A stretch of 7,681 nucleotides of DNA from Candidatus Zhuqueibacterota bacterium 4484_87 (GTDB lineage Bacteria; Zhuqueibacterota; Zhuqueibacteria; Thermofontimicrobiales; Thermofontimicrobiaceae): assembly GCA_002085355.1 (NCBI GenBank), contig NATN01000222.1:1-7681 (forward strand). The letters run 5' to 3'. Under the pieces are notes generated by a model. The model was given only the letters and a program-made list of their open reading frames with translations. It was not told where the DNA came from and made no database searches. Position numbers and translations under genes: made by a program. Positions 5,299-7,681 of this stretch are shown here, one piece after another (position 1 is the stretch's first letter; each line of letters begins with the position of its first letter).

Positions 5299-7176
5299 AT
5301 GAAAAACTATTCACAAAAATTTAAGCTGAATCTGCTATTAGGAATTTTATCGAGTTTAATTGCGCTATCGATTTTACTTTTGCCGTTTATGAAATTTCTG
5401 GAGTTGAAAAGTTACGACGTTCGCTTTATTTTGCGCGGAAAATTGCTCCCTGCTCCAGAAGTAATTTTAGTAACCATTGACGATCAGACTTACGTCAATT
5501 TAAACCAACCGTTTCCTTATCCGAGAAGTTTTCATGCTCATCTGGTAAATAATTTAAAAAGAGCAGGCGCGCGACTCATTGTATTTGATTTTGAATTCGA
5601 TATTTCACAGCCAGACGACTCCCTCTTTGCCTCGGCAATTGAAAAAGCAGGGAATGTCATCCTCGCCGCCAAACTTGTAACAATGCAGAAGGAAAATTAT
5701 CAAATTAACAGCTTAATTCAACCGACACCGCTTCTTGCCGGCAAATGCGCCGGAATTGGATTGGTTGGCGCTAAAAAAGATGGCGACGGTTTTCTGAGAA
5801 AATATCTTCTGTGGCAAAAGATGAAAACCCGCCGACAAATAATCCCGTCTTTGGCATTAGAAACCGTCAGCCGTTACCTCAAATTAACAGGGAAAATAGA
5901 TTTTATTTTCAGCGATCAAAAATTTTCCATCGGCAACAGGCGAATCTCAATGATTGACAACAACTGTTTTCTCATTAATTTTTGTGGCGAAGCCGGTGAG
6001 TTCACTACCATTCCCTACGAATCTGTTCTTGATGACAAAGATTTCCAATTGCCCTACCACGACACAGATATTTTCGAGAAACTGCTGCAAAATAATACGT
6101 TCAAAAACAAAATAGTGCTCATCGGTGTTTCCGCTCCTGAATTGGCAGATCTTTACCTGACCCCTTTTTACAACAGCGGATACAGACAACCGATGTCCGG
6201 AGTTGAAATTCACGCGAATGCGATTGCCACGCTTTTGCAAGGAAATGAAATAGTTAAACCGCAGTTGATATTTCAAATACTAATTTTACTTTTCTCGCTC
6301 ATTATTTCTGTCATCCTCGTTTCCACGATAAAACCGCCGTTTTGTTTTTTGTCGCTCATCGGCTGGGCAATTTTTTACGGCTTTATCGCCTTGTTTCTGT
6401 TTGTGAACTACAATATCTGGATCGATGTTATTTTGATTTTTCTGCAGATTTTTTTCATTGGATTGTTTGCTACGATTCATTACTACCAGATCGAAATTCG
6501 CCGTGAAAAAAAACTCATGCAGTTCGTCCCGCAGCACATCGTTGAAAAACTCAATCATAAACCTGAACTACTGACGCCGGGAGGCCATCGAAAAGAATTG
6601 ACCATGCTGTTTTGTGATATTCGCGGTTTCACTGGCTGGTCGGAGAGACTGGAACCGGAAGAATTAGTATTGATGATAAATGAATATTTTGACGAGATGG
6701 CAAATATCATTGCCATGCCCGGCCATGACGGATGCATTAAAGATTTTGTCGGCGACGGTATTCTCGCTTTCTTTGGAGAACCGATTGAAGATGATCACGC
6801 AAAAAAGGCAGTGTCCGCCGGACTAAAGATGCAAACCCGCTTTGCAGCGCTGCGTCAAGAATGGCAAAATCAGGGCAGAAATGTGCACACTGACGATCCG
6901 AATCAATCCATTGAACTTGCCATTGGCATCAACACAGGCTATGTCACAGTGGGCAATTTTGGCTTCAAATCGATCAACATGATGACCTATTCCATTATTG
7001 GAAATCATGTCAATTTTGCCTCGCGAATAGTGGACTATGCCAGAGGCGGACAAATTCTCATTTCCCAGCGCACCAAGAGTCTGGTGGAAAATCAATTTGA
7101 AATCAGGGAAGCCGGAAAGTTTCAAATTAAAGGAAAAAGAGATCCTGTTATTCTTTATGAGGTTCTGCAAAAATAA
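5299..7176 (+). CDS. CHASE2-domain transmembrane class III nucleotide (adenylate/guanylate) cyclase
   Basis: A 625-residue inner-membrane receptor cyclase of usual family length. Order: short basic N-terminus, membrane helix ~12-31, extracytoplasmic CHASE2 domain ~36-315 (YDVRF at 39-43, VILVTIDD, PFPYPRSFHAHLVNNLKRAGA, IVFDFEFD, then IVLIGVSA and SGVEIHANAIATLLQGN), three helices at ~323-344, 348-369 and 373-393, a linker (FVPQHIVEKL) and the catalytic domain ~430-620. Catalytic residues visible: metal-binding D440 (LFCDIRGFT) and D486 (FVGDG), transition-state N572 and R576 (VNFASR). The purine-selecting pair is unusual. The position that is Lys in adenylate cyclases (Glu in guanylate cyclases) is D482 (IKDFVGD), with a Lys one place earlier. 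The partner position (Asp/Thr in adenylate, Cys in guanylate cyclases) is S565 (YSIIGN). The enzyme should make cAMP or cGMP in the cytoplasm in response to a periplasmic cue through CHASE2. Which nucleotide it uses is open. It follows the barrel gene by 1 nt and precedes the GAF gene by 26 nt. Confidence 0.92.
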   Translation: MKNYSQKFKLNLLLGILSSLIALSILLLPFMKFLELKSYDVRFILRGKLLPAPEVILVTIDDQTYVNLNQPFPYPRSFHAHLVNNLKRAGARLIVFDFEFDISQPDDSLFASAIEKAGNVILAAKLVTMQKENYQINSLIQPTPLLAGKCAGIGLVGAKKDGDGFLRKYLLWQKMKTRRQIIPSLALETVSRYLKLTGKIDFIFSDQKFSIGNRRISMIDNNCFLINFCGEAGEFTTIPYESVLDDKDFQLPYHDTDIFEKLLQNNTFKNKIVLIGVSAPELADLYLTPFYNSGYRQPMSGVEIHANAIATLLQGNEIVKPQLIFQILILLFSLIISVILVSTIKPPFCFLSLIGWAIFYGFIALFLFVNYNIWIDVILIFLQIFFIGLFATIHYYQIEIRREKKLMQFVPQHIVEKLNHKPELLTPGGHRKELTMLFCDIRGFTGWSERLEPEELVLMINEYFDEMANIIAMPGHDGCIKDFVGDGILAFFGEPIEDDHAKKAVSAGLKMQTRFAALRQEWQNQGRNVHTDDPNQSIELAIGINTGYVTVGNFGFKSINMMTYSIIGNHVNFASRIVDYARGGQILISQRTKSLVENQFEIREAGKFQIKGKRDPVILYEVLQK

Positions 7177-7189
7177 ATTTACGACAAAA

Positions 7190-7195
7190 AAGGAA
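7190..7195 (+). promoter_or_regulatory. Ribosome binding site of the GAF-domain gene
   Basis: AAGGAA, 7 nt before ATG 7203, in the 26-nt gap after the cyclase stop. It is purine-rich and correctly spaced, and supports 7203 as the start and co-transcription with the cyclase gene. Confidence 0.5.
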
Positions 7196-7202
7196 ATTCC
7201 TT

Positions 7203-7681
7203 ATGGCAAAGAACCACATCCCTAATCTTGCAGAAATATTGCGCGACAAAGAAAAAGAGAACGCAAAACTCCGATCGCTAATCCGTGTGAGCCAAATCAT
7301 TACTTCCTCATTGGAGCGTGAGAACGTGATCAAATCAGTGATTGAATTAGCGCGCGACATGTTGCAATCACAGGCAGCATCTCTGTTTTTGATTGATGAA
7401 TCGAGTAAAGAATTGATATTTGATTTTTCCACAGACCTTGACTCTTACAGAACTCGGGAAATCCGCATTCCGCTGGGAAAAGGAATCGCGGGCTATGTGG
7501 CGATGACAGGAAAAAGTGTCAACATCGAAAATGTGAACCAGGATTCCCGTTGGTATGCAGAAGTGGATCAAAAATCGGGATTCAAGACCCGTTCTTTGCT
7601 GTGCGTTCCGCTGAAATTTCAGGACAAAATTATTGGCACAGTGCAGGTATTGAATAAATTGAAAAATTCAAAATTCTCAAA
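7203..7681 (+). CDS. GAF-domain signalling protein, 3' end outside the window
   Basis: ATG 7203 opens a frame that stays open to the window edge (159 codons). Residues ~9-30 (LAEILRDKEKENAKLRSLIRV) form a charged, probably coiled-coil helix without a signal peptide, so the protein is cytoplasmic. Residues ~35-159 are a GAF domain: ITSSLERENVIKSVIELA, then AASLFLIDE, IPLGKGIAGYVAMTGKSVNI, the stretch N.DSRWYAEVDQKSGFKTRSLL, and CVPLKFQDKIIGTVQVLNK. This matches the GAF subtype found in cyclic-nucleotide-type sensory proteins (NKxF-like end, here NKLKNSKF). GAF domains bind small ligands, often cyclic nucleotides, and regulate an attached output domain. That domain (cyclase, PP2C-type phosphatase, HD-GYP, kinase or transcription activator) is beyond the edge and cannot be named. 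Lying directly after a nucleotide cyclase, it could respond to that enzyme's product; this is inference. Confidence 0.88.
   Translation, partial: MAKNHIPNLAEILRDKEKENAKLRSLIRVSQIITSSLERENVIKSVIELARDMLQSQAASLFLIDESSKELIFDFSTDLDSYRTREIRIPLGKGIAGYVAMTGKSVNIENVNQDSRWYAEVDQKSGFKTRSLLCVPLKFQDKIIGTVQVLNKLKNSKFS

Noticed and set aside
1..7681. CRISPR array, transposon ends, tRNA/rRNA genes or phage genes
   Set aside because: I saw no regularly spaced repeats, no transposase or integrase motifs, no terminal inverted repeats and no tRNA-like cloverleaf in the window.

Overview
The window looks like chromosomal DNA of a Gram-negative (diderm), AT-rich bacterium. It encodes an apparent outer-membrane beta-barrel protein, several proteins with Sec-type signal peptides, a periplasmic FecR-type protein and a CHASE2 receptor cyclase. 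This gene style (large Ig-plus-barrel proteins, FecR next to CHASE2, a bacterial queuosine-mannosyltransferase-like enzyme) reminds me of deep-branching FCB-type lineages such as Calditrichota or candidate phylum KSB1. That placement is inference only. All recognisable genes are on the + strand.

Left part (1-1302): the 3' three quarters of a GT4-fold glycosyltransferase closely resembling tRNA-queuosine alpha-mannosyltransferase (human GTDC1/QTMAN). It is followed by the wreck of a secreted S9-family (prolyl oligopeptidase/dipeptidyl aminopeptidase-type) gene. The wreck keeps a good ribosome binding site, the signal peptide (frameshifted at a T run), about 60 N-terminal residues and what looks like the C-terminal tail. 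The catalytic middle is missing. A well-formed Rho-independent terminator closes this unit.

Right part (about 1346-7681): a unidirectional cluster of five genes that reads as an envelope-to-cytoplasm signalling cassette. In order: (i) a secreted protein with a C-terminal fibronectin-III-like domain; (ii) a FecR-domain protein that appears broken by an internal deletion and frame change; (iii) an exported protein with an N-terminal Ig-like domain and a long C-terminal beta-barrel ending in Phe; (iv) a CHASE2-3TM-class III nucleotide cyclase starting 1 nt after the barrel gene's stop; (v) the start of a GAF-domain protein running off the right edge. A plausible model is surface or periplasmic sensing (i-iii) feeding the CHASE2 sensor (iv), which makes a cyclic nucleotide, with the GAF protein (v) as a possible downstream component. 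The sequence supports the domain calls; the pathway is inference.

The two points most worth checking are the non-canonical substrate-selecting residues of the cyclase (Asp/Ser instead of the adenylate-type Lys/Asp-or-Thr) and the fact that two genes within 2.2 kb (peptidase and FecR) both look internally deleted and frameshifted. That could be real decay or an assembly/consensus problem.
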